DNA from: Alphaproteobacteria bacterium
GTDB taxonomy: Bacteria; Pseudomonadota; Alphaproteobacteria; Geminicoccales; Geminicoccaceae
DNA: 21,543 nt
Direction of reading: 5' to 3'
Assembly (NCBI GenBank): GCA_026982585.1
Contig: JALSGW010000151.1
Coordinates: forward strand, 1-21,543
Shown: piece by piece, positions 1 to 6,641 of the stretch
Position numbering within the stretch: the first letter of the stretch is position 1
Layout of the letters: each line of letters opens with the position of its first letter
Position numbers and translations under genes: made by a program
The notes under the pieces: generated by a model
Database searches by the model: none
The model's input: the letters and a program-made list of their open reading frames with translations, nothing else
What the model was told of the DNA's origin: nothing

Positions 1-46
1 GGTGGCGCGCTACTTCGAACCGCCCTCCGGGCACAACGGGGGATGA
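1..46 (+). CDS. C-terminal end of an unidentified protein (partial)
   Basis: Frame 2 reads through the left edge and ends with VARYFEPPSGHNGG and a TGA at 44-46. Only 14 residues are visible, too few to assign a family. An AT-rich promoter region follows within 60 bp, so this gene would end upstream of the sulfur operon. It could instead be a chance open frame, since stop codons are rare at this GC content. Confidence 0.3.
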   Translation, partial: VARYFEPPSGHNGG

Positions 47-107
47 CGCCATCGCCGCCGGCTGCGGGCGGCTGTGGGCGACCTTTTTTACCAAGTGAAG
101 AAGTACA

Positions 108-148
108 AATATTCATTGACGCACCTCCCGCCGTATTTATAATATTCA
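108..148 (+). promoter_or_regulatory. Sigma-70-type promoter with AT-rich putative ArsR operator
   Basis: TTGACG at 116-121 and a perfect TATAAT at 138-143 are separated by 16 bp, which is close to the housekeeping consensus. The element lies in an AT-rich island inside very GC-rich DNA. The octamer AATATTCA occurs at 108-115 and again at 141-148, a 33-bp offset or about three helical turns, so it brackets the -35 and overlaps the -10. The downstream operon encodes a SqrR/BigR-like repressor, so these repeats are the natural candidate operator. That assignment is inference. Confidence 0.6.
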
Positions 149-163
149 CGTTGGCTGATGAAG

Positions 164-177
164 GGGGCTTCGGCCCC
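164..177 (+). promoter_or_regulatory. GC hairpin with UUCG loop in the 5' leader
   Basis: GGGGC-TTCG-GCCCC forms a perfect 5-bp stem closed by a UUCG tetraloop, a very stable RNA fold. It ends 11 nt before the GTG start at 189 and lies in the short leader expected from the TATAAT at 138-143. It could reduce ribosome access or stabilise the mRNA. No U-run follows, so it is not a standard terminator. Confidence 0.4.
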
Positions 178-188
178 GGAGCGGAGCC

Positions 189-1247
189 GTGGGGGAAGGC
201 AGCACCCTGCTCGTGGTCTTCGGCCTGCTGCTCGGCGGGGCGGTGGGCGCGGTGTTGCGGCGCACCCATTACTGTTTCATGGGGGCGCTGGCCGATCTGC
301 GCCTCTTCGGCAGCCGCAGGCGTCTGCGCTCCTATGCGTTGGCGCTGGCGGTGGCCCTGGTCGGCAGCCAGCTGGCGGCGGCGGCGACCCCGTTCGCCTG
401 GCCCCAGACCCCCTATTTCACCGCCCCGCTCTACGGGTTGGGCGCCTTGGCGGGCGGGCTCGCCTTCGGCTTCGGCATGGTGCTCGCCGGAGGCTGTCTC
501 AGCCGCGCCCTCACCCGGGCCGCGACCGGCAGTCTCAAGGCTTGGCTGGTGCTGCTGCTGGCGGGGGCGAGCGGTATGTTGACCTCCGCTTTGCTCGATG
601 TGTGGGCGCCTTCCTCGCCGGGGTTGCTCGGCCGGCTCGCGGAGGTTTGGCAGCAACGGCCGGGCTGGGCGCTCGCCCTCGCGTTCGCATTGGCCGCTGT
701 GCTGGCCGGCTATGCCCTGCGCGATCCGGCGTTGCGCCGCTTCGGGCCGGAGCTCAAGGCCGCCCTCGCCCTCGGGCTTCTGGTGGCGGCGGGTTTCGCG
801 CTCGTCGGTCTGGTTTCGGGCGGCGGAACCGGCGAGCGGATCCCGGCCACCTCGGTCAATTATCTGCGCGCGCTGGTCGCGCTGGGATCGGGTGCCGGAG
901 GCCCCCTGTTCGCCTTCATGGCCGCGCTGCTGCTGGGGACCCTGGCCGGTGCCGCGCTCGCCGCAGGCCCGCGCGCGATCCGTCTCGAAGGTCTCGCCGG
1001 CGCCGATCTGGTGCGTCATGTGCAGGGCGGTCTGCTCATGGGGATCGGAGGCGCGCTTGCGGGCGGCTGCACCCTCGGCGTGGCGCTGGCCGGTGCGGCG
1101 GCGCTCGCGCCCACCGCCTGGCTCGCCACCCTGGCCATGATGGCGGGCGGAGTTTGGGGTGTGGCCTATCTGGAACGGGGACGGTTGTGGCCGCCTTTCG
1201 CCGCACGGTCGGCGCCGGCGGAGACCGATTCCTCCGCGGCGGGGTAG
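189..1247 (+). CDS. YeeE/YedE (TsuA-like) sulfur-compound transporter
   Basis: A 352-residue, strongly hydrophobic protein with roughly nine or ten membrane segments. It resembles the YeeE/YedE family (Sulf_transp), inner-membrane channels that import thiosulfate or related sulfur compounds. The three cysteine sites typical of the family are present: HYCFMG (Cys29), AGGCLSR (Cys103) and GGCTLG (Cys294). The two GGC loops lie in the first and second halves, so both halves are fused in one chain. The GTG start is the only good choice because an in-frame TGA sits at 156-158. Its Shine-Dalgarno is weak. It is first in an operon with a persulfide-sensing repressor 38 nt downstream. The family call is firm and the exact substrate unknown. 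Confidence 0.85.
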   Translation: MGEGSTLLVVFGLLLGGAVGAVLRRTHYCFMGALADLRLFGSRRRLRSYALALAVALVGSQLAAAATPFAWPQTPYFTAPLYGLGALAGGLAFGFGMVLAGGCLSRALTRAATGSLKAWLVLLLAGASGMLTSALLDVWAPSSPGLLGRLAEVWQQRPGWALALAFALAAVLAGYALRDPALRRFGPELKAALALGLLVAAGFALVGLVSGGGTGERIPATSVNYLRALVALGSGAGGPLFAFMAALLLGTLAGAALAAGPRAIRLEGLAGADLVRHVQGGLLMGIGGALAGGCTLGVALAGAAALAPTAWLATLAMMAGGVWGVAYLERGRLWPPFAARSAPAETDSSAAG

Positions 1248-1272
1248 CCGCATCCGGCCCCGGGTGCTTGAG

Positions 1273-1279
1273 AAGGAGG
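1273..1279 (+). promoter_or_regulatory. Shine-Dalgarno setting the start of the ArsR gene
   Basis: AAGGAGG lies 6 nt before ATG 1286. In-frame ATGs also occur at 1280 (no spacing) and 1292 (12 nt), so 1286 is the best start. Confidence 0.7.
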
Positions 1280-1285
1280 ATGAGG

Positions 1286-1657
1286 ATGCCCATGGGAACC
1301 GTCGCCTCCCCGCGACAGCTGGACCTCGACAAACTCCGCGGGGCCGCCGATCAGGCCTGTGCGCTGTTGAAGGTGATGAGCAACCCGCACCGGCTCATGA
1401 TCCTCTGCCAGCTGCTCCACGGCGAGCGCTCGGTGGGCGAGCTGGTGACGCTGATCGGCCTCAGCCAGTCCGCCCTCTCCCAGCACCTGGCCAAGCTGCG
1501 CCACTACCGGCTGGTGGCCACCCGGCGGCAGGCCCAGACCATCTACTACCGGATCGCCTCGCCCGAGGCGGAGGCGGTGATCGCCACCCTCTACGAGCTC
1601 TACTGCAACCATCGCGCCGATCCCTGCACCGGGCCGCTCGCGGGGGTGGAGGCGTGA
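1286..1657 (+). CDS. ArsR-family persulfide-responsive repressor, SqrR/BigR type
   Basis: A 123-residue winged-helix repressor. The recognition helix region reads GLSQSALSQHLAKLR (about residues 58-72), followed by the wing TRRQAQTIYYRI. Cysteines are at 25, 41, 107 and 114. Cys41 (in LMILCQLL) and Cys107 (in LYCNHR) match the two sensor cysteines of SqrR and BigR, which form a sulfur-bridged link when exposed to persulfides and then release DNA. No metal-binding CxC motif of classical ArsR/SmtB proteins is evident. It sits between a sulfur transporter and an Alph_Pro_TM gene and overlaps the next start as GTGA. It probably represses its own operon through the AT-rich promoter near 108-148. 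The family is clear, and the persulfide role is inferred from cysteine placement and context. Confidence 0.85.
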   Translation: MPMGTVASPRQLDLDKLRGAADQACALLKVMSNPHRLMILCQLLHGERSVGELVTLIGLSQSALSQHLAKLRHYRLVATRRQAQTIYYRIASPEAEAVIATLYELYCNHRADPCTGPLAGVEA

Positions 1658-2430
1658 GCCCGTCCGGCCGCGCCCGAAGACGTCGCGCGGCCGCCCTTGT
1701 GCTGGCGCTGCTGCCGGTGCTGCTGCTCGGCTCCGCGGTGCGGGGCCAGCCGGTGGTGGTGGATCTCTCCAAGAAGCTCATCGCCATCACCACCGCCTTC
1801 GCCGGCACCGAGGTGCTGCTGTTCGGGGCGCTGCGGGAGCCCGAGGGGCGGGTGGCGGTGGTGGTGATGGGCCCGGAGGAGGAGGTGCGGGTGCGGCGCA
1901 AGACCCGGGTCGGGCCCTTCTGGCTGAACACCGAGGAGGTGCGCTTTCGCAGCGTGCCGAGCTTCTATGCGGTGGCCACCGATGCGCCCTTCTCCGCCCT
2001 CGCCCCTGCCGAGGTGCTGCGGCGCCTCCAGCTGGGCGTCGAGCGGCTGCGCTTCGAGCCGGTCGCGGCCGGGGCGCGCGGGGCGGAGGAAATCGCCCGC
2101 TTCGCCGATGCCCTGAGGCGCGCCAAGCTGCGCCGCGGGCTCTACAGCGAACGGCCGCTTGCGGTGCGGCGCATCGAAGACACCCTGTTCCGGGTCGCCC
2201 TCGCCTTTCCGGCCAATGTGCCACCGGGACGCTATGAGGTCCGCACCCTCTTCTTCCGCGACGGCCGGCTGGCCTACGCCCAGAGCAATCTGCTCCTGGT
2301 CTCCAAGGTGGGGATCGAGGCCCAGCTGTTCGACCTTGCGCAGAACCGGCCGCTCCTCTACGGGCTGGGCTCGCTGTTGGCCGCCGTGCTCGCCGGCTGG
2401 ACGGCCAACCTCTTGTTCGGGGGGCGCTGA
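1654..2430 (+). CDS. TIGR02186 / Alph_Pro_TM family membrane protein
   Basis: A 258-residue protein with an N-terminal hydrophobic segment after an arginine-rich start (probable signal peptide or anchor), a periplasmic-looking middle, and one C-terminal membrane helix (about LLYGLGSLLAAVLAGW). The VVDLSKKLIAITTAFAGTEVLLFGA opening, split here as VVDLSKKLIAIT and FAGTEVLLFGA, together with VRRKTRVGPFWLN and the Y..R.L.V.R....LFRV stretch, is the pattern of the alphaproteobacterial TIGR02186 family. Its function is unknown, but members are often found beside sulfur or sulfite exporters. The GTG start at 1654 overlaps the repressor stop by four bases, indicating translational coupling. The sulfur-stress operon here suits that association. 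Confidence 0.75.
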   Translation: MSPSGRARRRRAAALVLALLPVLLLGSAVRGQPVVVDLSKKLIAITTAFAGTEVLLFGALREPEGRVAVVVMGPEEEVRVRRKTRVGPFWLNTEEVRFRSVPSFYAVATDAPFSALAPAEVLRRLQLGVERLRFEPVAAGARGAEEIARFADALRRAKLRRGLYSERPLAVRRIEDTLFRVALAFPANVPPGRYEVRTLFFRDGRLAYAQSNLLLVSKVGIEAQLFDLAQNRPLLYGLGSLLAAVLAGWTANLLFGGR

Positions 2431-2433
2431 GCC

Positions 2434-2940
2434 ATGAGCTCGCCCGATTCGACCCAGGCCCGCGATTCCGCCCGCGGCCCGCGCGAGCGGGTGTTCCTGG
2501 TGGTGGTGGACGAGAGCCAGGAGATGGCCAACGCCCTGCGCTTCGCCTGCCGCCGCGCCCAGCACACCGGCGGCCGGGTGGCGCTCTTGTACGTGCTCGA
2601 GCCGGTGGAGTTCCAGCACTGGCTCGGCGTGGGGCGGGTGCTGGAGGAGGAAGCCCGCATGGAGGCCGAGCGCAAGCTGCAGGAGCTGGCCGGCGAGGTG
2701 TTCCAGCAGAGCGGCTCGATGCCGGTGCTCTACATCCGCCAGGGCCGGCGCGAGGACGAGGTGCTCAAGCTGCTGGAGGAGGAGCCCAGCATCTCGCTCC
2801 TGGTGCTGGCCACCGCCCCAAAGAGCCCCAACCCCGGCCCGATCGTCAGCCATCTCATGCGCAATCTGGCCCGCCTCAAGGTGCCGGTGACCCTGGTGCC
2901 GGGCAGCCTCTCGGAGCAGGAGATCGACGCCCTGAGCTGA
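2434..2940 (+). CDS. Universal stress protein (UspA family)
   Basis: A 168-residue soluble protein with an alpha/beta Usp fold: beta strand FLVVVDES (about 21-28), helix MANALRFACRRAQ, strand VALLYVLEP, a long acidic helical stretch, then LLVLATAP and a final strand VPVTLVPG. The usual C-terminal nucleotide-binding signature G-x2-G-x9-G-S/T is not intact (PNPGPIVSHLMRNLARL instead), so it may bind ATP poorly. It starts 3 nt after the Alph_Pro_TM stop and is the last gene of the sulfur operon. Usp proteins modulate stress responses, and the partner here is unknown. Confidence 0.8.
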   Translation: MSSPDSTQARDSARGPRERVFLVVVDESQEMANALRFACRRAQHTGGRVALLYVLEPVEFQHWLGVGRVLEEEARMEAERKLQELAGEVFQQSGSMPVLYIRQGRREDEVLKLLEEEPSISLLVLATAPKSPNPGPIVSHLMRNLARLKVPVTLVPGSLSEQEIDALS

Positions 2941-3047
2941 CCGGCCCGGGCGCATCCCCCGCCCCCGGCCACGTGCCCCCTTGCCCGGAACGCGGCTTGG
3001 GGCTTAGGCTCGCGGCGGAACCATAGCGGAATACGGTCGGCAAGCCG

Positions 3048-3557
3048 ATGTTGCGACGGCGATTCTTCCTCTCCCAGCTCACCGCGGCCCTGCTGCTGCC
3101 CGCTCCCCTGCTGGCGGCAGGCCGCCCCGAGCGGGTCGACCGCATCCTGGTGGTCAAGCATGCCCGCCGCATGGATCTGTTCGCGGCAGGGCGGGTGGTG
3201 CGCAGCTTTCGGGTCGCACTCGGCCGCAATCCCCGCGGTCCCAAGCAGCAGGCGGGCGACGGGCGCACCCCGGAGGGCCGCTACGTGATCGACGGGCGGC
3301 TTCCTCAGAGCCTGTTCTACAAGGCGCTCTCCATCTCCTATCCGAACGCCGAGGACCGCGCCCGGGCCCGCAGGCTCGGCGTGGATCCCGGCCACCACAT
3401 CGTCATCCACGGGCTCGATCCCGACATTCCCCCCGCCCTGCGCCCGGTGCACTGGATGTTCAACTGGACCGACGGCTGCCTTGCGGTCACCGATCGGGAG
3501 ATGGACGAGCTGTGGCGGATGGTGCGCATCGGCACCCCGATCGAGATTCGGCCTTAG
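3048..3557 (+). CDS. L,D-transpeptidase family protein (YkuD domain)
   Basis: A 169-residue exported enzyme of the YkuD fold, which cleaves or forms bonds at the meso-diaminopimelate of peptidoglycan stem peptides. An N-terminal signal with RRRFFLSQL followed by a hydrophobic run resembles a twin-arginine signal. The catalytic pattern is visible as IHG (His121) and NWTDGCLAVT (Cys144), the WTxGC variant common in stand-alone YkuD proteins. TPEGRY near residue 75 is also typical. Its size suits a single-domain enzyme. It precedes a small lipoprotein and a second, different L,D-transpeptidase on the same strand. Whether it is a true transpeptidase or a hydrolase cannot be told from sequence. 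Confidence 0.85.
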   Translation: MLRRRFFLSQLTAALLLPAPLLAAGRPERVDRILVVKHARRMDLFAAGRVVRSFRVALGRNPRGPKQQAGDGRTPEGRYVIDGRLPQSLFYKALSISYPNAEDRARARRLGVDPGHHIVIHGLDPDIPPALRPVHWMFNWTDGCLAVTDREMDELWRMVRIGTPIEIRP

Positions 3558-3592
3558 TCCCGGTTTGCAACCATGGCGCGGATCGCTATCTG

Positions 3593-3601
3593 TGCTATAG
3601 G
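3593..3601 (+). promoter_or_regulatory. Possible extended -10 promoter for the lipoprotein gene
   Basis: TGCTATAGG provides an extended -10 (TG-n-TATAGG) about 70 nt before the lipoprotein start. No convincing -35 lies 16-18 bp upstream; TTGCAA at 3565-3570 is too far away. A GGGCGG / CCGCCC stem-loop (3608-3627, 8-nt loop) follows in the predicted leader. Confidence 0.35.
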
Positions 3602-3670
3602 CGCCCCGGGCGGGGATGGCTCCGCCCCGCGACCAGCGTTCGACGGTATCGAGCTGTGGAGAGGAAGGTG

Positions 3671-3925
3671 ATGATTCGAGCCAAAGTGCTTGCAGCCCTG
3701 GGTGGCGTGGCCCTGCTGGCGGCCTGTGCGTCGCCGCAGGACATCGAAGCGTTGCGCTCCGAGATCGCGTCCGTTCGGGCGCTGGCCGAGGGCGCCGACC
3801 GCAAGGCGAGCGAGGCGTTGGCCGCCGCCCAGCAGGCGCAGGAGGATGCCGCGGCGGCCCGGGCCGAGGCCCAGGCGGCGAGCGAGAAGGCGGATCGGAT
3901 CTTCCGGGCCGGGCTGCGCAAGTAG
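3671..3925 (+). CDS. Small Lpp/OprI-like alanine-zipper lipoprotein
   Basis: An 84-residue protein with a signal peptide ending in the lipobox LAAC (Cys19), leaving a 66-residue mature lipoprotein. The mature part is one alpha-helical, alanine-rich coiled coil (EALRSEIASVRALAEGADRK, then KASEALAAAQQAQEDAAAAR) that resembles Pseudomonas OprI and E. coli Lpp in length and composition. It ends in ...RAGLRK, so the last residue is lysine, as in Lpp, where that lysine is joined to diaminopimelate by L,D-transpeptidases. Two YkuD genes flank it. ATG 3671 follows GAGGAAGG at a good distance; a GTG codon lies directly before it. A covalent peptidoglycan tether is inferred, not shown. Confidence 0.8.
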   Translation: MIRAKVLAALGGVALLAACASPQDIEALRSEIASVRALAEGADRKASEALAAAQQAQEDAAAARAEAQAASEKADRIFRAGLRK

Positions 3926-3962
3926 ACGCGACGTGGGGGCCGGTGCGGCGGAGGGACGGACG

Positions 3963-4949
3963 ATGACCGGTTGGACACGACGTCAATGCCTCACCGGCCT
4001 GCTCGCCGGGGCGGCGGGGTGGTCGCTTGGGATGCGGCGCGGTGTGCGTGCCGATCCTCCCCCGTTCAATGGCCCGGCGCTGGTGGGGCGGATCGAATAT
4101 CTCCTCACCGACCGGGAGACCATCCTCCACGAGGTGGCCCGCCGTCACGACCTCGGCATCCTCGAGATCTCGGCCGCCAATCCCGGCATCGATCCCTGGG
4201 TTCCCGGTCCCGAACGGCTGGTGCTGCTGCCCAAGGCGCATCTTTTGCCCGACGCGCCGCGCGAGGGCATTGTGGTCAACCTCGCCGAGCTGCGCCTTTA
4301 TGCGTTCTTCCCCGACGGCGAGGTGGTGACCCATGCCATCGGCATCGGCCGCGACGGCTTCGAGACCCCCAAGGGGCGCACCCGGATCGTGCGCAAGCGC
4401 AAGAATCCGACCTGGTACCCGGGGCGCGAGGCGCGGCGCGCCAATCCCGAGCTGCCGCGGGTGGTGCCGCCGGGGCCCGACAATCCGCTCGGCACCCGCG
4501 CGCTTTATCTCGGCTGGCCGAGCTACATCATCCACGGCACCAACAACCCCTACGGGGTCGGCCGCCGGGTGAGCCTCGGCTGCATCCGCCTCTATCCGGA
4601 GCGCATCGAGGCGCTCTACGACCGCATCCCGATCGGAACCCCGGTCACGGTGCTCGAACAGCGCGTCAAGGTGGCGGAATACGCCGGCGAGCTGTGGCTC
4701 GAGGTGCATCCCGACCTCGAGCAGCTGGACGAGCTGGAAGCCAGCTACACGCTCACCGCCAAGCCGCCTCCCGCCGATGCCTACGCCTACATCCGCGAGA
4801 AGGCCGGTGCGCGCGCCGGCGAGGTGGACTGGTACCGGGTCGATGCCGAACTGGTGGCGTGCCGCGGCTATCCGGTGCAGATCACGAACAGCCGCGAGCA
4901 TGGTCCGGACGACCGGCTTGCGGCGCGGCTCGTAAGCGGCCTCTATTGA
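3963..4949 (+). CDS. L,D-transpeptidase, ErfK/YbiS/YcfS type
   Basis: A 328-residue exported YkuD enzyme. It opens with MTGWTRRQCLTGLLAG, a possible twin-arginine signal. A LysM-like segment follows (DRETILHEVARRHDLGILEI, then NPGIDPWVPG), then the YkuD domain beginning at VVNLAELRLYAFF. Active-site features are IHGTNNPYGVG (His191) and RRVSLGCIRLYPE (Cys207). The usual SHGC histidine is replaced by leucine. The architecture and motifs match E. coli LdtA/B/C, the enzymes that attach Braun lipoprotein to peptidoglycan. The C-terminal 110 residues extend beyond the catalytic core. It starts 37 nt after the lysine-ended lipoprotein, which is therefore its likely substrate. Confidence 0.88.
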   Translation: MTGWTRRQCLTGLLAGAAGWSLGMRRGVRADPPPFNGPALVGRIEYLLTDRETILHEVARRHDLGILEISAANPGIDPWVPGPERLVLLPKAHLLPDAPREGIVVNLAELRLYAFFPDGEVVTHAIGIGRDGFETPKGRTRIVRKRKNPTWYPGREARRANPELPRVVPPGPDNPLGTRALYLGWPSYIIHGTNNPYGVGRRVSLGCIRLYPERIEALYDRIPIGTPVTVLEQRVKVAEYAGELWLEVHPDLEQLDELEASYTLTAKPPPADAYAYIREKAGARAGEVDWYRVDAELVACRGYPVQITNSREHGPDDRLAARLVSGLY

Positions 4950-4954
4950 CACCG

Positions 4955-5051
4955 GATCGACGGCCGAAACCGCCTTAGGGCCGGCGTGCCTGTGCCCGGC
5001 AACGGCAGCCCCCATCGTGATCGCCCCCAGATCGACGGCCGAAACCGCCTT
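4955..5051. repeat. Pair of 22-bp direct repeats in the convergent gap
   Basis: The same 22 bp beginning GATCGACGGCCGAAAC occurs at 4955-4976 and 5030-5051, a 75-bp offset. The DNA after each copy is also loosely similar (AGGGCCGGCG versus CAGGCCCGCG, then a CCCGGC-like patch), suggesting a decayed tandem duplication of about 75 bp. It lies in the 212-bp gap between convergent ldt and flgH. No gene or clear terminator was seen there. Confidence 0.7.
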
Positions 5052-5161
5052 CAGGCCCGCGCCTCGATGCGGACCCGGCATCGCCTCTTTGCGCCGGCGC
5101 GACAGTGGTGGGCGCAAGCGGTCCCGCCGCGGTTTGGGCCCCTTGAAGGGATGGCCGGGCC

Positions 5162-5902
5162 CTAGTAGGGCAGCAGGATGTCCAGCACCTGCGCGCCCCA
5201 GCGCGGCTGTTGGACGTCGCTGAGCAGGCCGCGGCCGCCGTATCCCACCCGCAGCTCGGCGATCTTGTCGTGCCGGATGCGGTTGTCGGGGGTGATGTCC
5301 TCCGGCCGCACGATGCCGGCGAGGACGATCTCCCGCACCTCGTAGTTGACCCGCACCTCCTGCCGGCCCTGGATCACCAGATTGCCGTTGGGCAGCTCCT
5401 GCACCACCACCGCCGCGATCTCGAGCTGCACCTGTTCGGCGCGGTCGATGTCGCCGATGCCCCGCTGGGCGAGGCCGCTGTTGACCTCGAGCAGCGACGC
5501 GGGATCGGGGCTCCCCGGCAGCATCCGGGCGAGCCGTTGTTCGAGGCCGAAGAGGCTCGCGAAGCCGACATCGTCCTCGTTCGCCCGTCGCCGCACGGTC
5601 TCGTTGCGCAGCTGGGCGCGGTCGGCGATGGTGATCTGCACCGTGACGATGTCCCCCACCCGGCGGGCGCGCTGGTCGCGGAAGAAGGCCCGCGCCCCCG
5701 AGCGCCAGAGGGAATTGGCGCCCGCCGCCTCGAGCGGCTCCGGCTGCGGCATGGGCAGCTGTACCGGCCGCCAATCCGGACGCTCGGCGGGATTCTCGAT
5801 GGGCCGGAGCTCCGGAACCTTGCCCACCCGGGCGAGCCGCTCCGGCACGCCGCAGGCCGCAAGCACCAGCACCAGCCCCACGACAAGGCGTCGTCCCGTC
5901 AT
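5162..5902 (-). CDS. flgH: Flagellar L-ring protein FlgH
   Basis: A 246-residue lipoprotein of the flagellar L-ring, the outer-membrane bushing of the basal body. The signal peptide ends in the lipobox VLAAC (Cys17). Family landmarks are NSLWRSGARAFFRDQRARRVGDIVTV near residues 60-85 (seen as SLWRSGARAFFRD and VGDIVTVQI), LPNGNLVIQGRQEVRVN, and the C-terminal GIVRPEDITPDN ending in LDILLPY. All match FlgH in order, and the length is normal. The start overlaps the flgA stop as ATGA, so the two are coupled. flgI, the usual next gene, is absent: the next gene downstream is a convergent L,D-transpeptidase. Confidence 0.95.
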   Translation of the reverse strand: MTGRRLVVGLVLVLAACGVPERLARVGKVPELRPIENPAERPDWRPVQLPMPQPEPLEAAGANSLWRSGARAFFRDQRARRVGDIVTVQITIADRAQLRNETVRRRANEDDVGFASLFGLEQRLARMLPGSPDPASLLEVNSGLAQRGIGDIDRAEQVQLEIAAVVVQELPNGNLVIQGRQEVRVNYEVREIVLAGIVRPEDITPDNRIRHDKIAELRVGYGGRGLLSDVQQPRWGAQVLDILLPY

Positions 5903-6633
5903 GGCATGCCACTCCCGATCGCCTCGGCGCGTCCCGGGCCGATGACGCGCGCCTTGATGGCGGTACGGCTGTCCACGTTGACCAGCCGCACCACCGCCCC
6001 GAGCGGGCCCGATTCCAGAGCCCGCGCCACCGCCGTGAGCTCGAGACCCGGACGGCGGTAGACCACGGTGACCAGCGCACCCCGCCGCACGAGCCGCGGC
6101 TCCTGCAGGTCGGCGCTCCGGATCGGACGTCCGGCGGCAAGCCGCCGCCGCACCTCGCGGCCGATCAGCCGCGCCTCGTCCAGCACCACCTCCTCGTCGA
6201 GCCGTTCCCGCGGCACCCAGCGCACGTCCAGCATGTCCGCCGCGATCACGGTGCCGCGGCCGAGCGCCGTGCGGGGCGTGGGCACGCGCACCAGCTCCAC
6301 CACACGCCCCGCAAGCCGCAGCCGGGCCGCGGCCCCATCGGCGGTGCGGGCCCAGAGCTCGATGACAAGCGCATCCGATGCCGGATCCTGGCGGTAGTCG
6401 AGCAGCCTGACGCGGGTCGGCACCCGCGCCGGGTTGGCCAGCGGCAGCCTCGGGCTCGTGATGGCGAGCGCGAACCGGCGCCCCTCCGCGGCCGGCGGCA
6501 GCCGGTCTCGGACCAGCTCCTCGATATGAAGGCGCGAGAGCGGCTCGCCCGGCGCGAGCTCGATCTCGGCGCCCTGGCCGCGCGCGGTGGCGGCGGCGAA
6601 CAGCACGAGCGACAGCACGACAAGGGTCCGCAT
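5899..6633 (-). CDS. flgA: Flagellar P-ring assembly chaperone FlgA
   Basis: A 244-residue periplasmic protein with a clear signal peptide (MRTLVVLSLVLFAAATARG). FlgA helps polymerise FlgI into the P-ring. The C-terminal SAF/chaperone domain is recognisable: TALGRGTVIAADMLDVRWVP, GREVRRRLAAGRPIRSADL and RGALVTVVYRRPGLELTA, ending near KARVIGPGRAEAI. It begins 8 nt after the flgG stop and overlaps flgH by four bases, in the alphaproteobacterial order flgF-flgG-flgA-flgH. Confidence 0.93.
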   Translation of the reverse strand: MRTLVVLSLVLFAAATARGQGAEIELAPGEPLSRLHIEELVRDRLPPAAEGRRFALAITSPRLPLANPARVPTRVRLLDYRQDPASDALVIELWARTADGAAARLRLAGRVVELVRVPTPRTALGRGTVIAADMLDVRWVPRERLDEEVVLDEARLIGREVRRRLAAGRPIRSADLQEPRLVRRGALVTVVYRRPGLELTAVARALESGPLGAVVRLVNVDSRTAIKARVIGPGRAEAIGSGMP

Positions 6634-6641
6634 GGCCCACC

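Noticed and set aside
2980..3047. GGAAC boxes before the first ldt gene as general-stress (EcfG) promoters
   Set aside because: Neither GGAAC is followed by a CGTT-type -10 at 16-17 bp.
2730..6140. An 1136-codon open frame on the minus strand
   Set aside because: It runs antisense through usp, both ldt genes and the lipoprotein, and through flgH in the wrong frame, with repetitive Arg/Gly/Pro content. It is a high-GC shadow.
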